Below are positions 34,012 through 43,457 of a stretch of 64,000 nucleotides of DNA, piece by piece; the first letter of the stretch is position 1, and each line of letters starts with the position of its first letter. Below the pieces are notes generated by a model that saw only the letters and a program-made list of their open reading frames with translations, was not told where the DNA came from and made no database searches. The translations under genes were made by a program, and so were the position numbers. This stretch comes from JAXGXT01 sp040772665. GTDB lineage: Bacteria; Bacillota; Clostridia; Lachnospirales; Anaerotignaceae. The stretch spans positions 186,001 to 250,000 of the forward strand of contig JAXGXT010000001.1 of NCBI GenBank assembly GCA_040772665.1, read 5' to 3'.

Positions 34012-34929
34012 TTGAAATCTTCATTTTCAGCAAACCTTTTTGCTCTTTTTCTTTTTTGCTTAATGTTTGCCGTTAAAAATATTTTTGGGGAAGTTCTTCT
34101 GACTCTCCCCCTTTCACCTGTAGCCCTTAATTCCATAACAGCTTTTTGTGTGTATGTAATTGCCATTACACTTTATTTTTATATTTCAAAAAACCATATA
34201 AGAGATACCTTGTTTATTAACCCAATAAGCTTTGGAAATTTCTTTTTAATATTTTTTATTTCCGTTACAATACAGCCCCTGTTGATGCTTATTTCAGGAA
34301 TTTCTTCATTTGCTTTTCAAAATAATGTTACACTTGTTTTTGAAACCTTTTCAACCATACCTCTTTGGCAGCTTTTGATAATGTCATCATTAATTCCCGC
34401 ATTTATGGAGGAAGTATGTTTCAGAGGAATTGTTTTTTCAAACTACAGAAATATAAGCTTTAAAAAATCTGCAGCTGCAACTGCATTTATTTTCGCCATG
34501 GCACATATGGACGGTCAGCAGTTTTTGTATGCTTTTTTCATGGGCATTGTTTTCGCCTATTTTGTTTATAAAACAGGCTCTGTTTTTGCGTCTATGTTTT
34601 CGCATTTTACCATAAACAGTATACAAACTTGGCTTGCTCACACACTCTATTCAAAAATGGATGTTTCATCAGCTCAAATAACCAAGGAAAGCTCTTTGGA
34701 AAGCCTTTTTGCAATAGCAAAGCTTACATTTTATATGTTGCCTGTTGTTATTTTTCTTTTTTATGTTTTCCATGTTAAAAACTCAAAAGATAAGGTTGTT
34801 TTTACTGAAAAAGATTTGGATTTTACAAACGACAATAAAAACGAAAAGATATTTAACCTTCCCCTTATTATTTACATTATATTTTTCATAAACTCTATAT
34901 TTTCTTTTGGCAATATTTTTATTAATTAA
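34012..34929 (+). CDS. CPBP-family intramembrane metalloprotease
   Basis: This 305-residue membrane protein has about eight segments. The CAAX-protease/bacteriocin-processing motifs are EEVCFRGIVFSNYR, FAMAHM and SHFTINSIQ, providing Glu-Glu, His and His/Asn catalytic positions. The start is a TTG seven bases after AGGAG. It lies 11 bp after the AI-2E gene and is probably cotranscribed. Its substrate is unknown. Confidence 0.85.
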   Translation: MKSSFSANLFALFLFCLMFAVKNIFGEVLLTLPLSPVALNSITAFCVYVIAITLYFYISKNHIRDTLFINPISFGNFFLIFFISVTIQPLLMLISGISSFAFQNNVTLVFETFSTIPLWQLLIMSSLIPAFMEEVCFRGIVFSNYRNISFKKSAAATAFIFAMAHMDGQQFLYAFFMGIVFAYFVYKTGSVFASMFSHFTINSIQTWLAHTLYSKMDVSSAQITKESSLESLFAIAKLTFYMLPVVIFLFYVFHVKNSKDKVVFTEKDLDFTNDNKNEKIFNLPLIIYIIFFINSIFSFGNIFIN

Positions 34930-34980
34930 ACATTTTGGCAAAACCAAGCTCTTTGTGACTAAAGGGTTTATATTCACATT

Positions 34981-35023
34981 AAAAAGGGATTTACAGCAAA
35001 ATCATTGCCGTAAATCCCTTTTT
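34981..35023. terminator. Bidirectional terminator
   Basis: AAAAGGGATTTAC / GTAAATCCCTTTT is a long perfect stem with T-runs on both sides, between the CPBP gene and trmB. Confidence 0.88.
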
Positions 35024-35026
35024 TAA

Positions 35027-35665
35027 CTATTTCTTTTCCCATCTTGCCTCAAGTCTATAAATAGGCATACCCATAGAGGAAAACTTTTCTTCATATTCAG
35101 TCATAATGTTTCCTTCATAATTGCTTTTGTGAAGGTCTAGGCTTATGTTTGAAAGTTTCCAATCGTTTTGACAAAACTCATTCAAAGAAAACTCAAAAAG
35201 CCTCTGGTTGTCTGTCTTGAAAAAAATCTCTGCCTTATCTCCAAATACAGTCTTGTATTTTTCAAGAAAGCTTCTGTAGGTAAGTCTTCTTTTTGCCCAT
35301 TTTTTCTTAGGCCACGGGTCACAAAAGTTAATGTATAACCTTTTTATCTCCCCAACCTCAAAAAATTCAGAAAGCTCCTCAACATCTCCTAAAATAAGAT
35401 ATACGTTTTTTCTTTCTTCGCTAAGACGTCTTGCGGCTGTGGCAATAACTGTTTCTTCTCTTTCAACCCCAATAAAGTTTATTTCCGGATGCTCAACTGC
35501 ATTTTGAGAAATAAATCTGCCTTTCCCGCATCCAATTTCAACATAAATAGGGTTGTCGTTGCCGAAAATTTCTTTCCATTTACCTTTATTTGTTTTAGGC
35601 TCATGTATAATATATTTATTTGTCCTGAGAACCTCAGGCGCCCACGCTTTTTTTCTAACTCTCAT
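35027..35665 (-). CDS. trmB: tRNA (guanine-N7-)-methyltransferase
   Basis: It methylates G46 of tRNA using SAM. The 212-residue product has the SAM motif YVEIGCGKGRFI, VEREETVI, LYINFCDPWPKKKWAKRRLT and the C-terminal SSMGMPIYRLEARW. The start ATG at 35663-35665 follows GGGAG; the open frame extends 33 codons further upstream but without support. Confidence 0.94.
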   Translation of the reverse strand: MRVRKKAWAPEVLRTNKYIIHEPKTNKGKWKEIFGNDNPIYVEIGCGKGRFISQNAVEHPEINFIGVEREETVIATAARRLSEERKNVYLILGDVEELSEFFEVGEIKRLYINFCDPWPKKKWAKRRLTYRSFLEKYKTVFGDKAEIFFKTDNQRLFEFSLNEFCQNDWKLSNISLDLHKSNYEGNIMTEYEEKFSSMGMPIYRLEARWEKK

Positions 35666-35767
35666 GTTTTTCTCCCTTATATAAGCTAAATTCTTAACTG
35701 CAGCTTTTTTTTGCAAAGTAATAAACAGCATATTGATTTTACTACCTAAAAGGGAAATAAACAAGTT

Positions 35768-37816
35768 CTATAAAAGATTTTTTATCCAATAACCATATAA
35801 ACCGTCTTCAGGGTTGTTGTTTCCAATGCCCCAAAAATCAATAAATCCTTGATTTAAAGCAATTTTCCTGCTTTCAGCCTGATAACAATCGGGCACAGCA
35901 AGCATAAGCCCCCCGTTTTTTGTTCTGCCCAAAAGCAGATGCTTATACATTCTGTCTGCTGAAATTAAAAAACTGCTTCCCACATCATAAAAACGATTTA
36001 TAGGCAGTGACCATATTTCCTCAGGGCAAATTCTTACCCATTCAAGGCTTTTATCCTCAAAAGGCTCCATTTTTTCATTGTTTGCAAATATATACTCCAC
36101 ATCTAAAGAAGGGTTGTAAAATTCCACATCACTGTAGCATTTTTTTTCTTCCTCAACTTTCTTTTTTTTTGCCGCTGATGAAATATTCTTTCTCTCAATT
36201 TCTTCTAAACTTTCAAGACGTGTCACAGAGTCTGGCTTTTCAACCTTCGCCTCCTTTTTTTCAGCCTTGTTTATTGTGCTTTTTTCACCACCTGTTGCCT
36301 TTGAAACTTCGTCACTAACCGCCTGCTTTAAAGTTTCCTCTTTTGTACCGGACATATTCATTCCGCTTATAAGCTCCGCTATGGAAAAAGCGCTGATCTG
36401 CTTCATTTCTTGATTAAAGCTTTCCACAATTTTTCTAAAAGCAGCATGAACATCCTCCGATTGAAGAGCCTCTTTAATCATCATTTCAGGTGTTGAATCG
36501 TTCCCCTTTTTTACAATATCATTTAAACCTTCTTTTGGCCCATCACCTATTATATATTTCTCAAGTTCCTTTGCCTTTTTAATAAGCCCCGAAATACTAT
36601 CTTGCTTAACAATAGGCTCTTCTAAGGTGTCTTGCTCCATAGGAGTATTTAACATCTCCTCCCTTACATCGTCGGGAATTATATAAGAATCAAGACTTTC
36701 AGGGCTTACACCCCAGCGCCTTAAATTAAGAAAAGGCGGATTTTCAGATGAGTCATTTAAAATCTCATTTTCATCAGAGGGTGCGGCATTGTTGTTTTCA
36801 GGTGCTGATTCATTTTCCTCATCATTAAGAATTTCTTCATTAAGTATTTCTTCATTAAGTATTTCCTCGTTAAGCGGCTGACCCAGCCTCCAGCTTCTGT
36901 TTGGATATTCCAGCAGTTCTTCAAGAGGAATGTCCTCTCTTACAGGCCCTGTGGCACCTTCAAGTATAGGAGAAACTGCATTGTCTTTAGGTGCAAACAA
37001 AGCATCCTCCTGTGCAGGAGTAAGAGCCCCCGGTCTTATAGCCCCAGTCATTCCCCTTACAGGAACAATCACCTCAGGCACAGGTTCACTGGGTATAACT
37101 TCTTCTTGCTCTTCCTCATCAACACTTTCTTGAACCTCATTTTCTTCCTCTGATAGCGGCACAGCCTCCTCTATAGGGGGTATAATCCCCATCATTGTTT
37201 CCTCAATGTTTATACTTGGCTGATTTAAAAAAATTTCCTCACTTCTCATGTTTGAAATAGGTTTTTCCTCTTCCTTTTCCACCTTTTTTAGAGAAACTTC
37301 TTTCTCTTGTGCCCTATTGGCTTTTGCGCTGTTATCACTGCTTATCTTTTCCCTTTCTTTAAAAGCTTCTGATGCATCTGAACGTAAAACAGGCTTTCTT
37401 GATTCCATCCTTTTAGCACTTTCAACTCCATCATTTCTTAATGAGGCAAGATTTCTTTTCCACTCACGTTTTTTGTCAATAAAACCAACATATAAAGACT
37501 CGGGAAAATCCTTGTCCAGTGTTTTTCGCCCAACAACAATAATGTCAAAACTTTCAATTGGTATTCCGCTTCCTCCCACATCATAAGTATCAAAAACAGA
37601 ACCCACCTGCCCTAAGTCTACATATCTGTTTTCTCCCGATTTAGGCATAATTAAATATGCATGGCTTCCTTCCGTGTTTTGTCCTTGAATATTTATTTTG
37701 CCTTTACCGTTTCTTATTTCTATTGTGGCAACAGCTGTTTGCTGAGATTGTTTTGAAAAACTGTTTGATTCAAACCTCATAATAACAGTTTTTCTGTCGT
37801 ATCTCCTGTTATACAT
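35768..37816 (-). CDS. Large acidic protein of unknown function (682 aa)
   Basis: Residues 1-130 form a compact-looking domain (RFESNSFSKQSQQTAVATIE, VVGRKTLDKDFPESLYVGFI). Residues 150-400 are Glu/Pro-rich and probably disordered, including three tandem LNEEI repeats. The C-terminus (about 570-682) is a second folded region (WVRICPEEIWSLPINRFYDV, HLLLGRTKNGGLMLAVPDCY). I recall this two-ended layout as a clostridial family of unknown function. There is no signal peptide or membrane segment. It lies just upstream of trmB on the same strand. Confidence 0.75.
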   Translation of the reverse strand: MYNRRYDRKTVIMRFESNSFSKQSQQTAVATIEIRNGKGKINIQGQNTEGSHAYLIMPKSGENRYVDLGQVGSVFDTYDVGGSGIPIESFDIIVVGRKTLDKDFPESLYVGFIDKKREWKRNLASLRNDGVESAKRMESRKPVLRSDASEAFKEREKISSDNSAKANRAQEKEVSLKKVEKEEEKPISNMRSEEIFLNQPSINIEETMMGIIPPIEEAVPLSEEENEVQESVDEEEQEEVIPSEPVPEVIVPVRGMTGAIRPGALTPAQEDALFAPKDNAVSPILEGATGPVREDIPLEELLEYPNRSWRLGQPLNEEILNEEILNEEILNDEENESAPENNNAAPSDENEILNDSSENPPFLNLRRWGVSPESLDSYIIPDDVREEMLNTPMEQDTLEEPIVKQDSISGLIKKAKELEKYIIGDGPKEGLNDIVKKGNDSTPEMMIKEALQSEDVHAAFRKIVESFNQEMKQISAFSIAELISGMNMSGTKEETLKQAVSDEVSKATGGEKSTINKAEKKEAKVEKPDSVTRLESLEEIERKNISSAAKKKKVEEEKKCYSDVEFYNPSLDVEYIFANNEKMEPFEDKSLEWVRICPEEIWSLPINRFYDVGSSFLISADRMYKHLLLGRTKNGGLMLAVPDCYQAESRKIALNQGFIDFWGIGNNNPEDGLYGYWIKNLL

Positions 37817-38070
37817 ATTCCGTATCCCCCCTCTTTAATTATAATAAATATATGCCGCTTCCATTGGGTATATTCACATTGACAAAGGCTTGTATTTACT
37901 AATATAATTAGTGGGCAAAGTTTCTTCTTGCAGTGAGGCAAAAACTTAACTAAAATCTTGTCCTTAGCAAAATAAAGCTTTAGTTTCATATAAAATCTCT
38001 GCCCCCAATCCTTTTTATACTTAAATAATTTATTGCTTTAAACTTTCGGGCAGTGAAAGGAGAAATAATA

Positions 38071-38574
38071 TTGTCACAAAAGCTTGTTGATTTTTTTATA
38101 ACCGCTCTTTCAGGAAACCTTTCCCGTGAGCTTATAGTTTTTATAGTTTCCATGCTTCCCATATTGGAACTTCGTGGTGGTATACTTACGGCATATGCAC
38201 TGCAAATGGACTTTTTCCCTGCGTTTACAATCAGCTATATAGGAAATATTCTTCCTATACCTTTCATACTGATTCTTATAAAAAAAGTTTTTGAAATTAT
38301 GAAACTGACACCCTTAAAAAAAATCGCAGTAAATCTTGAAGAAAAAGCATTAAGCAAGAAAGACAGCATTGAAAAATATGGTTATTTTGGTCTTTATATT
38401 TTCGTAGCCATACCTCTTCCGGGAACAGGGGCGTGGACAGGGGCACTTTTGGCAGTTCTTCTTAACTTAAACAAGAAAAAGGCTTTTTTAGTTATTATGG
38501 CAGGAGTTTTCACAGCAGGAATTATAATGTCAATACTTTCTTTCGGACTTTTAAATGCAATAGGAATAGGATGA
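38071..38574 (+). CDS. COG2426-type small multidrug export protein
   Basis: This 167-residue membrane protein has about five segments, with MLPILELRGGILTAYAL and FVAIPLPGTGAWTGALLAVLL, the family signature. I place the start at a TTG (38071), eight bases after AGGAG, rather than the GTG six codons earlier. Transport role is by family name only. It precedes rsmA by 4 bp, so the two are cotranscribed. Confidence 0.83.
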   Translation: MSQKLVDFFITALSGNLSRELIVFIVSMLPILELRGGILTAYALQMDFFPAFTISYIGNILPIPFILILIKKVFEIMKLTPLKKIAVNLEEKALSKKDSIEKYGYFGLYIFVAIPLPGTGAWTGALLAVLLNLNKKKAFLVIMAGVFTAGIIMSILSFGLLNAIGIG

Positions 38575-38578
38575 TAAA

Positions 38579-39457
38579 ATGATAGAGCGTATTTCCACAC
38601 CCTCAAAAACAAAACAAATAATAGAAAATAATAGTTTTTACTTCAAAAAAAACTTCGGTCAAAACTTTCTCATTGACAGCAACATTATAGAAAACATAGT
38701 CTTGGCCGCAAACATAACAAAAGATGATTTTGTCTTGGAAATAGGCCCCGGCATAGGCTCTTTAACACAATATCTTGCAGAAAACGCAAGGAAGGTTGCC
38801 GCTGTTGAAATTGATAAAAACCTTATACCCATATTAAAAGAAACAGTTGGCCATTATGAAAACCTTGAAATAATAAACTCTGATATTTTAAAGCTTGATA
38901 TAATTAAGCTTATAGAGGAAAAAAACGACGGAAAGCCCGTAAAGGTTGTGGCAAACTTGCCATACTATATTACAACACCGATAATCATGGAACTTCTTGA
39001 AAAAAAAATCCCCGTAAAAAGCATGACTTTAATGGTTCAAAAAGAAGTTGCCCAAAGAATGCAGGCAAAAGCGGGAACAAAAGACTATGGTGCTTTATCA
39101 ATAGCCGTTCAGTTTTATTCACAGGCAAAAATAGATTTTATTGTGCCGCCTTCTTGTTTTGTGCCAAAGCCCAAGGTGGAAAGTGCTGTAATAACCCTTA
39201 CTGTTCTTGAAGAAAAGGCTGTAAAAACAATAGATGAAGAATTGTTTTTTAATATAGTTAAATATGCTTTTGGCCAAAGGCGAAAAACTCTTATAAACAC
39301 CCTTAACAATCTTGGCAAATTCAACCTTTCAAAACAACAGCTTCAAGAAGCCATAACCTCCATAGGTTTAAATGAACAAATAAGAGGAGAGGCTCTTACA
39401 ATTAATGAATTTGCAATGCTTTCAGACAAAATTTACAATTTTATAAATACTAAATAA
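38579..39457 (+). CDS. rsmA: 16S rRNA dimethyladenosine transferase
   Basis: RsmA (KsgA) dimethylates A1518 and A1519 of 16S rRNA late in 30S assembly. The 292-residue product has NFGQNFLIDSNII, the SAM motif LEIGPGIGSLTQYLA and the catalytic VVANLPYYITTPI, and appears intact. It lies four bases after the upstream exporter gene. Confidence 0.95.
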   Translation: MIERISTPSKTKQIIENNSFYFKKNFGQNFLIDSNIIENIVLAANITKDDFVLEIGPGIGSLTQYLAENARKVAAVEIDKNLIPILKETVGHYENLEIINSDILKLDIIKLIEEKNDGKPVKVVANLPYYITTPIIMELLEKKIPVKSMTLMVQKEVAQRMQAKAGTKDYGALSIAVQFYSQAKIDFIVPPSCFVPKPKVESAVITLTVLEEKAVKTIDEELFFNIVKYAFGQRRKTLINTLNNLGKFNLSKQQLQEAITSIGLNEQIRGEALTINEFAMLSDKIYNFINTK

Positions 39458-39460
39458 TAA

Positions 39461-39510
39461 CAAAGCCCCGTCTTGTTGATACATCTAACAATAAGCCAGG
39501 GCTTGTTTTA
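39461..39510 (+). terminator. Probable terminator of rsmA
   Basis: AAGCCC and GGGCTT flank about 30 bases and are followed by GTTTTAT. The stem is short and the loop long, so confidence is moderate. Confidence 0.5.
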
Positions 39511-39652
39511 TGCACAATTTTCAACAATCCGTATGGACAAGCAAAAGATTATCCACCATACTGGCTAAATTAAGATTTTATTTCTATATCCTTTGTGTTA
39601 TAATGAACTGGTGTATTATAAGATATAAATTATATACTAAAGGAGTGTTATT

Positions 39653-40348
39653 ATGAACAAGGTAACAATTGAATTTTTCCACGATGCAATCTGCAGCTTC
39701 TGTTTTCCTATGTCTTACAGAATGCGGCAAATAGAACAAACTATGCCTGAGGTTGAAATAATACACCGCTCCTTTGCTTTGGTTAAAGAAGATGAAGACT
39801 TTGATGTAATGTTTGGTTCAAGGGAATCGGCAAAATATGAAGTTTTAGCACACTGGGAACATGCTAACCAAAATGATGATTTACATAGGTTTAACATTGA
39901 CGGAATGAACAATGCCTCTTTCCCCTTTCCCTCATCAATAAAACCGTTAAAAGCCTGTAAGGCAGCTTACTGTGTTGGCGGTGACGACGCATACTGGGAA
40001 GTCTTTGACGCACTTCAAAAAGGTTTTTTTGTTGAAAGCAAAAACATAGGTGACGAGGCTGTAATTGAGAAGATTATAAAAGAAACAAAAATAGATTTTG
40101 ATAAATGGAAAAATAACTTTTGTGACGAGCAAACAATAACCGCTTTGGAAAAAGACTTTCACCTTGCCAATAAGTATGGCATAGACAGTGTTCCAAGCCT
40201 TATATTAAACGGGACTCATCTTTTCAGCGGCGCACAGCCCCTTGAACAAATAATAAACGCAATTAACGCTGTTTCAGAAATAGCAACCACCGGCTTCTAT
40301 GACGGTTCTTCCTGCAGATTTATTGGAAATAAAATTGAATGTGATTAA
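39653..40348 (+). CDS. DsbA-family (FrnE-like) thioredoxin-fold oxidoreductase
   Basis: This 231-residue protein has an N-terminal CSFCFP active site in a thioredoxin fold, a helical insert and GIDSVPSLILNGTHLFSGAQ with the cis-Pro, as in FrnE/2-hydroxychromene-2-carboxylate isomerase relatives. There is no signal peptide, so it is cytosolic. It probably acts in thiol-disulfide exchange. AAAGGAG precedes the ATG. Confidence 0.87.
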   Translation: MNKVTIEFFHDAICSFCFPMSYRMRQIEQTMPEVEIIHRSFALVKEDEDFDVMFGSRESAKYEVLAHWEHANQNDDLHRFNIDGMNNASFPFPSSIKPLKACKAAYCVGGDDAYWEVFDALQKGFFVESKNIGDEAVIEKIIKETKIDFDKWKNNFCDEQTITALEKDFHLANKYGIDSVPSLILNGTHLFSGAQPLEQIINAINAVSEIATTGFYDGSSCRFIGNKIECD

Positions 40349-40509
40349 ATCATAAAATACTTATACGTTTTAAAATAAAATCAAACCTTTGTCTTCACCT
40401 AAAACCTATTCACTTTTTAAAAGATGAAATTAAAAAACAAAGATGAAAACCTGCTTAACAAAATTGCAGTTTTTAAGCAAATTTCATATAAGGATAAGGG
40501 GGAGTATGA

Positions 40510-40872
40510 GTGCCATTTCAAATAAAACGGATATATGAGCCGCCGCTTAACAGCGACGGAATCCGCCTCCTTGCCGATCGTCTGTGGCCAAGGGGCGTTT
40601 CCAAGGCAGATGCACACTTGGACGGATGGATAAAAACATTGACACCCAGCAACGAGTTAAGAACTTGGTTTGGCCATAAAAAAGAAAACTTTGAAGAGTT
40701 TTCACTACTTTATAGGGCAGAATTAGATGCAAATGATGAGGCACAAGAAGAAGCAAAAAGGATTGTTCTGCAAAGCAAAACAAACACCATAACTCTGCTT
40801 TATGCCGCAAAAGACCCTCAAATTAATCATGCCATTATTTTAAAAAAATATCTTGAAGAAAAATCAATTTAA
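40510..40872 (+). CDS. DUF488 family protein
   Basis: This 120-residue protein has the family signature RIYEPP ... GIRLLADRLWPRGVSKADAHL and WFGHKKENFEEF. The start is a GTG five bases after GGGGGAG. DUF488 proteins are small, cytosolic and of unknown role, sometimes linked to haem or stress contexts elsewhere. It is a single gene with its own terminator. Confidence 0.85.
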   Translation: MPFQIKRIYEPPLNSDGIRLLADRLWPRGVSKADAHLDGWIKTLTPSNELRTWFGHKKENFEEFSLLYRAELDANDEAQEEAKRIVLQSKTNTITLLYAAKDPQINHAIILKKYLEEKSI

Positions 40873-40881
40873 ACCATTATG

Positions 40882-40922
40882 TCGAGCTGAAAACAATATA
40901 ACCTTTTCAGCTCGATTTTTTA
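40882..40922 (+). terminator. Terminator of the DUF488 gene
   Basis: TCGAGCTGAAAA / TTTTCAGCTCGA is a 12-bp perfect stem followed by TTTTTTAT, ten bases after the stop. Confidence 0.9.
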
Positions 40923-41065
40923 TGCAAAAATATAAACTTTTTAACATAATCTTTTATATACCACAGTATGTTTTTACTTTATGCTTACAAACCATACCTT
41001 TTTCACCTATGTGACAAGCTCTGCATATTATATATTAAAACAACAATTATAGGAGGTGCTTATGT

Positions 41066-41320
41066 ATGTCATACAGAAATTGTTCCTACTGGCAAAGCAG
41101 CAGAGCAAAGCAACAAAGCAATCTAAGACCTGACTGCCATAATAAACCAAACAGACCTGAAAGACAAAATCCAGTGTCAACTGTTCCGCAGCCTGAACGA
41201 TGCTGCTGCAGGTGTTGCTGTTGTTGCCAATGCTGTTGCTGTCAATGCTGTTGCTGTCAATGCTGTTGTTGCCAATGCTACTCCTGTTGCCGTTGTTGTT
41301 GCTGCAAAAGAACCAGTTAA
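41066..41320 (+). CDS. Ultra-cysteine-rich small protein with CCCCQ repeats
   Basis: Of 84 residues, 29 are Cys. The first 44 residues are hydrophilic (Ser, Asn, Gln, Arg, Pro), then the Cys core contains the unit QCCCC three times in tandem plus related blocks (CCCRCCCCC, CCRCCCC). GGAGGT lies eight bases before the ATG at 41066, and a terminator follows, so it looks like a real gene. Possible roles are a disulfide-linked spore coat component or a metal-binding protein; neither is shown. No family recognised with certainty. Confidence 0.75.
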   Translation: MSYRNCSYWQSSRAKQQSNLRPDCHNKPNRPERQNPVSTVPQPERCCCRCCCCCQCCCCQCCCCQCCCCQCYSCCRCCCCKRTS

Positions 41321-41394
41321 TTCTTATCTGCTATAAAATAATACAAATATCCCTTGTTCCGAAAATCTCTTCGTAAAATAAAAACCTTCTAATA

Positions 41395-41440
41395 AAAAAT
41401 CCTTCCATGACAAATAAAAACTATCATGGTAGGATTTTTT
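41395..41440. terminator. Bidirectional terminator
   Basis: AAAAATCCTTCCATGA pairs with TCATGGTAGGATTTTTT (one mismatch), with A and T runs on both sides. It ends the Cys-rich gene and may end the minus-strand pair that follows. Confidence 0.85.
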
Positions 41441-41527
41441 CTGTTTGTTTATAATTTAATGCTTTTCCTTAACACAAAACTTTTGTGATTTTTCTATGCT
41501 TAAAAATATACAGCACCTTTTGTTTTA

Positions 41528-41866
41528 TTATCCCTCAACTCCCAGCTTTTCTTCCCAGGCACTAAGGGCAAAATCAATTTCGTCTTCAAAATCTTTTTCT
41601 GTCCATGTTTCCTTTTTATTAATTTCTTCAAGAACTTCAAACTTAAAACTTTTTGCCCCATAGCTTTTCCAATCCCCAGCCATTGACGGCTGCAGCGGGG
41701 TGTCAGTAAAAAGAGAAAACTCAAACCTTTTCTTTGCACTTTCCAAATCCTTGGCAGATTTTATCCACATCTTTTTGCTTTCGGTGCATTTTATTAAAAA
41801 TACACCTCCCGTTCTTTCTCTTTCCTTATACTGGGCTAAAAGCTCTTTTTTATTAAATTTTTCCAA
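41528..41866 (-). CDS. GIY-YIG-like family protein
   Basis: This 112-residue protein begins MEKFNKKELLAQYKERERTG and has GGVFLIKCTESKKMWIKSAK, which parallels the GIY...YIG core of a small clostridial family but with Tyr residues replaced (GVF, no YIG). Nuclease activity is uncertain. It lies 20 bp after the 154-residue gene upstream and is probably cotranscribed. Confidence 0.65.
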   Translation of the reverse strand: MEKFNKKELLAQYKERERTGGVFLIKCTESKKMWIKSAKDLESAKKRFEFSLFTDTPLQPSMAGDWKSYGAKSFKFEVLEEINKKETWTEKDFEDEIDFALSAWEEKLGVEG

Positions 41867-41886
41867 ACATCATTCACCTCTTGTTT

Positions 41887-42351
41887 TTAATAAAGGGAAA
41901 GCTCTTCCATGATTTTTTTAAGCACACGAAGCCTTTCTCCTGTAATTTCTCCTAAATTATTAAGGGCTTGTGAAAAGCTTGCTATATCATCATCTATTTG
42001 TGGATTTTCGGTGCATACCTTAACAGTCATAGCATCACCTTGCAGTCCAATTCTATCCACAACAGGATTTTTTTCATCATACATAAGAGGGTATCTGTAT
42101 GCCTCTTTAAAATAAACCATTGTTCTGCCAAGAAAAATCATTAAATCCATAACCTGATGAATGGGAAGTTCCTGGCTTAATAAAAGCTCTCCCTCTGAAG
42201 TTTCTTTCCAAAGCTGTAAACCTATTTCCATATTCTTATTTTCTTCTAATATGGGATTACCCAATGTTAATTTTTTAATATGAGAGCTGTAAGCATTTCG
42301 CCCGTCTATGCGGCTGTAATCCTCTCCTGTAATCACTGCTTTATCTTTCAT
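41887..42351 (-). CDS. Conserved protein of unknown function (154 aa)
   Basis: The start ATG at 42349-42351 follows GAGGTG. The central motif SQELPIHQVMDLMIFL resembles, from memory, a domain labelled DUF6530, which I cannot verify. There is no membrane segment or signal peptide, and the protein is acidic overall. No function can be assigned. Confidence 0.65.
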   Translation of the reverse strand: MKDKAVITGEDYSRIDGRNAYSSHIKKLTLGNPILEENKNMEIGLQLWKETSEGELLLSQELPIHQVMDLMIFLGRTMVYFKEAYRYPLMYDEKNPVVDRIGLQGDAMTVKVCTENPQIDDDIASFSQALNNLGEITGERLRVLKKIMEELSLY

Positions 42352-42446
42352 TTTTTTCACCTCAGATTTTATTTTACACTTTGATGTTTAAAAAATCAAT
42401 CTACGCTCCGTAGACACTTTAAGCTGAAACGAAAAAAACGCAAAGC

Positions 42447-42480
42447 AAAAGCTCCCATAAATAAGTTTATGAGAGCCTTT
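42447..42480 (-). terminator. Terminator of the beta-keto acid catabolic operon
   Basis: GGCTCTCATAAA pairs with TTTATGGGAGCT (one G-T/mismatch) and is followed by TTTTGCTTT on the minus strand, about 90 bp past the dehydrogenase stop. Confidence 0.78.
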
Positions 42481-42571
42481 ACATATATATTATAGAAGGA
42501 TAAAATTTGGTAATCTTATTACATATCTTAAATCTTAATATCTCAAATGAAAAGTTATATAACCTTTGTTG

Positions 42572-43456
42572 CTAAGCCTTTACTTCCACTCCTGCCAAAT
42601 GCTCAAAATATTTTACCACTGCCGCATGGTCCTCATCCATGAGGCCTTGAACCTTTAACGCCTGGAAAATTTCAAACAGCTGGCTTGTAAGCGGAACAGG
42701 AACATCAAGGGCATGAGCCGCATCAATAACATTTTTAATGTCTTTATGATTAATGGCTATTTTACCGCCGGGCACAAAGTTTCTTGCTGCCATCATAGGC
42801 ACTTTTGCATCAAGCACTGTGCTTCCTGCAAGACCGCCTTTTATTGCCTCATAAACCTTGAGGGGGTTTGCACCTGCCTTTGCGGCTAATACAAATGCCT
42901 CCGAAACAGTTGCTATGGTGTTGTTAACAATTATTTGATTTGCTAACTTTGTAACACAGCCGCTGCCTGCCTTGCCAACTAAAACTGTGGAACTACCCAT
43001 CATAAGAAGAAAAGGTTTTACTTTTTCAAAAGCCTCTTCCTCTCCGCCGCACATAATTGCAAGGGTTGCGTCAATGGCTTTCGGCTCGCCGCCGCTTACA
43101 GGACAATCCATATACTCAGCTTTAAAAGCTTTTATGTCCTCGGCTATTTTTTGTGCCTCTGTTGGTAAAATAGAACTTGTGTCAACAACAACAGCACCCT
43201 CTCTAATTTTGGAAGCCAGTCCGTTTTCTTCAAAAATAACATTATAAACAATTTTTCCGTTTGGAAGTGACAGGAAAATTATATCACAGATTTCACCTAT
43301 TTCCGAAACCGTTGCGGCCTTTGCACCTTCCGAAACCAAAGCCTCAACATTTGCTGTGTTCATATCAAAAATCATAACTTCCTGATCTGCCTTAAGCAGG
43401 TTTTTAACCATTGGCTTGCCCATTATTCCAAGGCCTATAAACCCTAATTTAACCAT
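42572..43456 (-). CDS. Beta-hydroxyacid dehydrogenase (3-hydroxyisobutyrate/tartronate semialdehyde reductase family)
   Basis: This 294-residue NAD(P)-dependent enzyme has the Rossmann motif GFIGLGIMGKPMVKNLL, the substrate loop DCPVSGGEPKAID and the catalytic Lys in GSGCVTKLANQIIVNN. It oxidises or reduces a small 3-hydroxy acid or semialdehyde. It starts one base after the BKACE stop, so the two are coupled. Substrate inferred only as fitting the operon's beta-keto acid theme. Confidence 0.88.
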   Translation of the reverse strand: MVKLGFIGLGIMGKPMVKNLLKADQEVMIFDMNTANVEALVSEGAKAATVSEIGEICDIIFLSLPNGKIVYNVIFEENGLASKIREGAVVVDTSSILPTEAQKIAEDIKAFKAEYMDCPVSGGEPKAIDATLAIMCGGEEEAFEKVKPFLLMMGSSTVLVGKAGSGCVTKLANQIIVNNTIATVSEAFVLAAKAGANPLKVYEAIKGGLAGSTVLDAKVPMMAARNFVPGGKIAINHKDIKNVIDAAHALDVPVPLTSQLFEIFQALKVQGLMDEDHAAVVKYFEHLAGVEVKA

Positions 43457-43457
43457 A

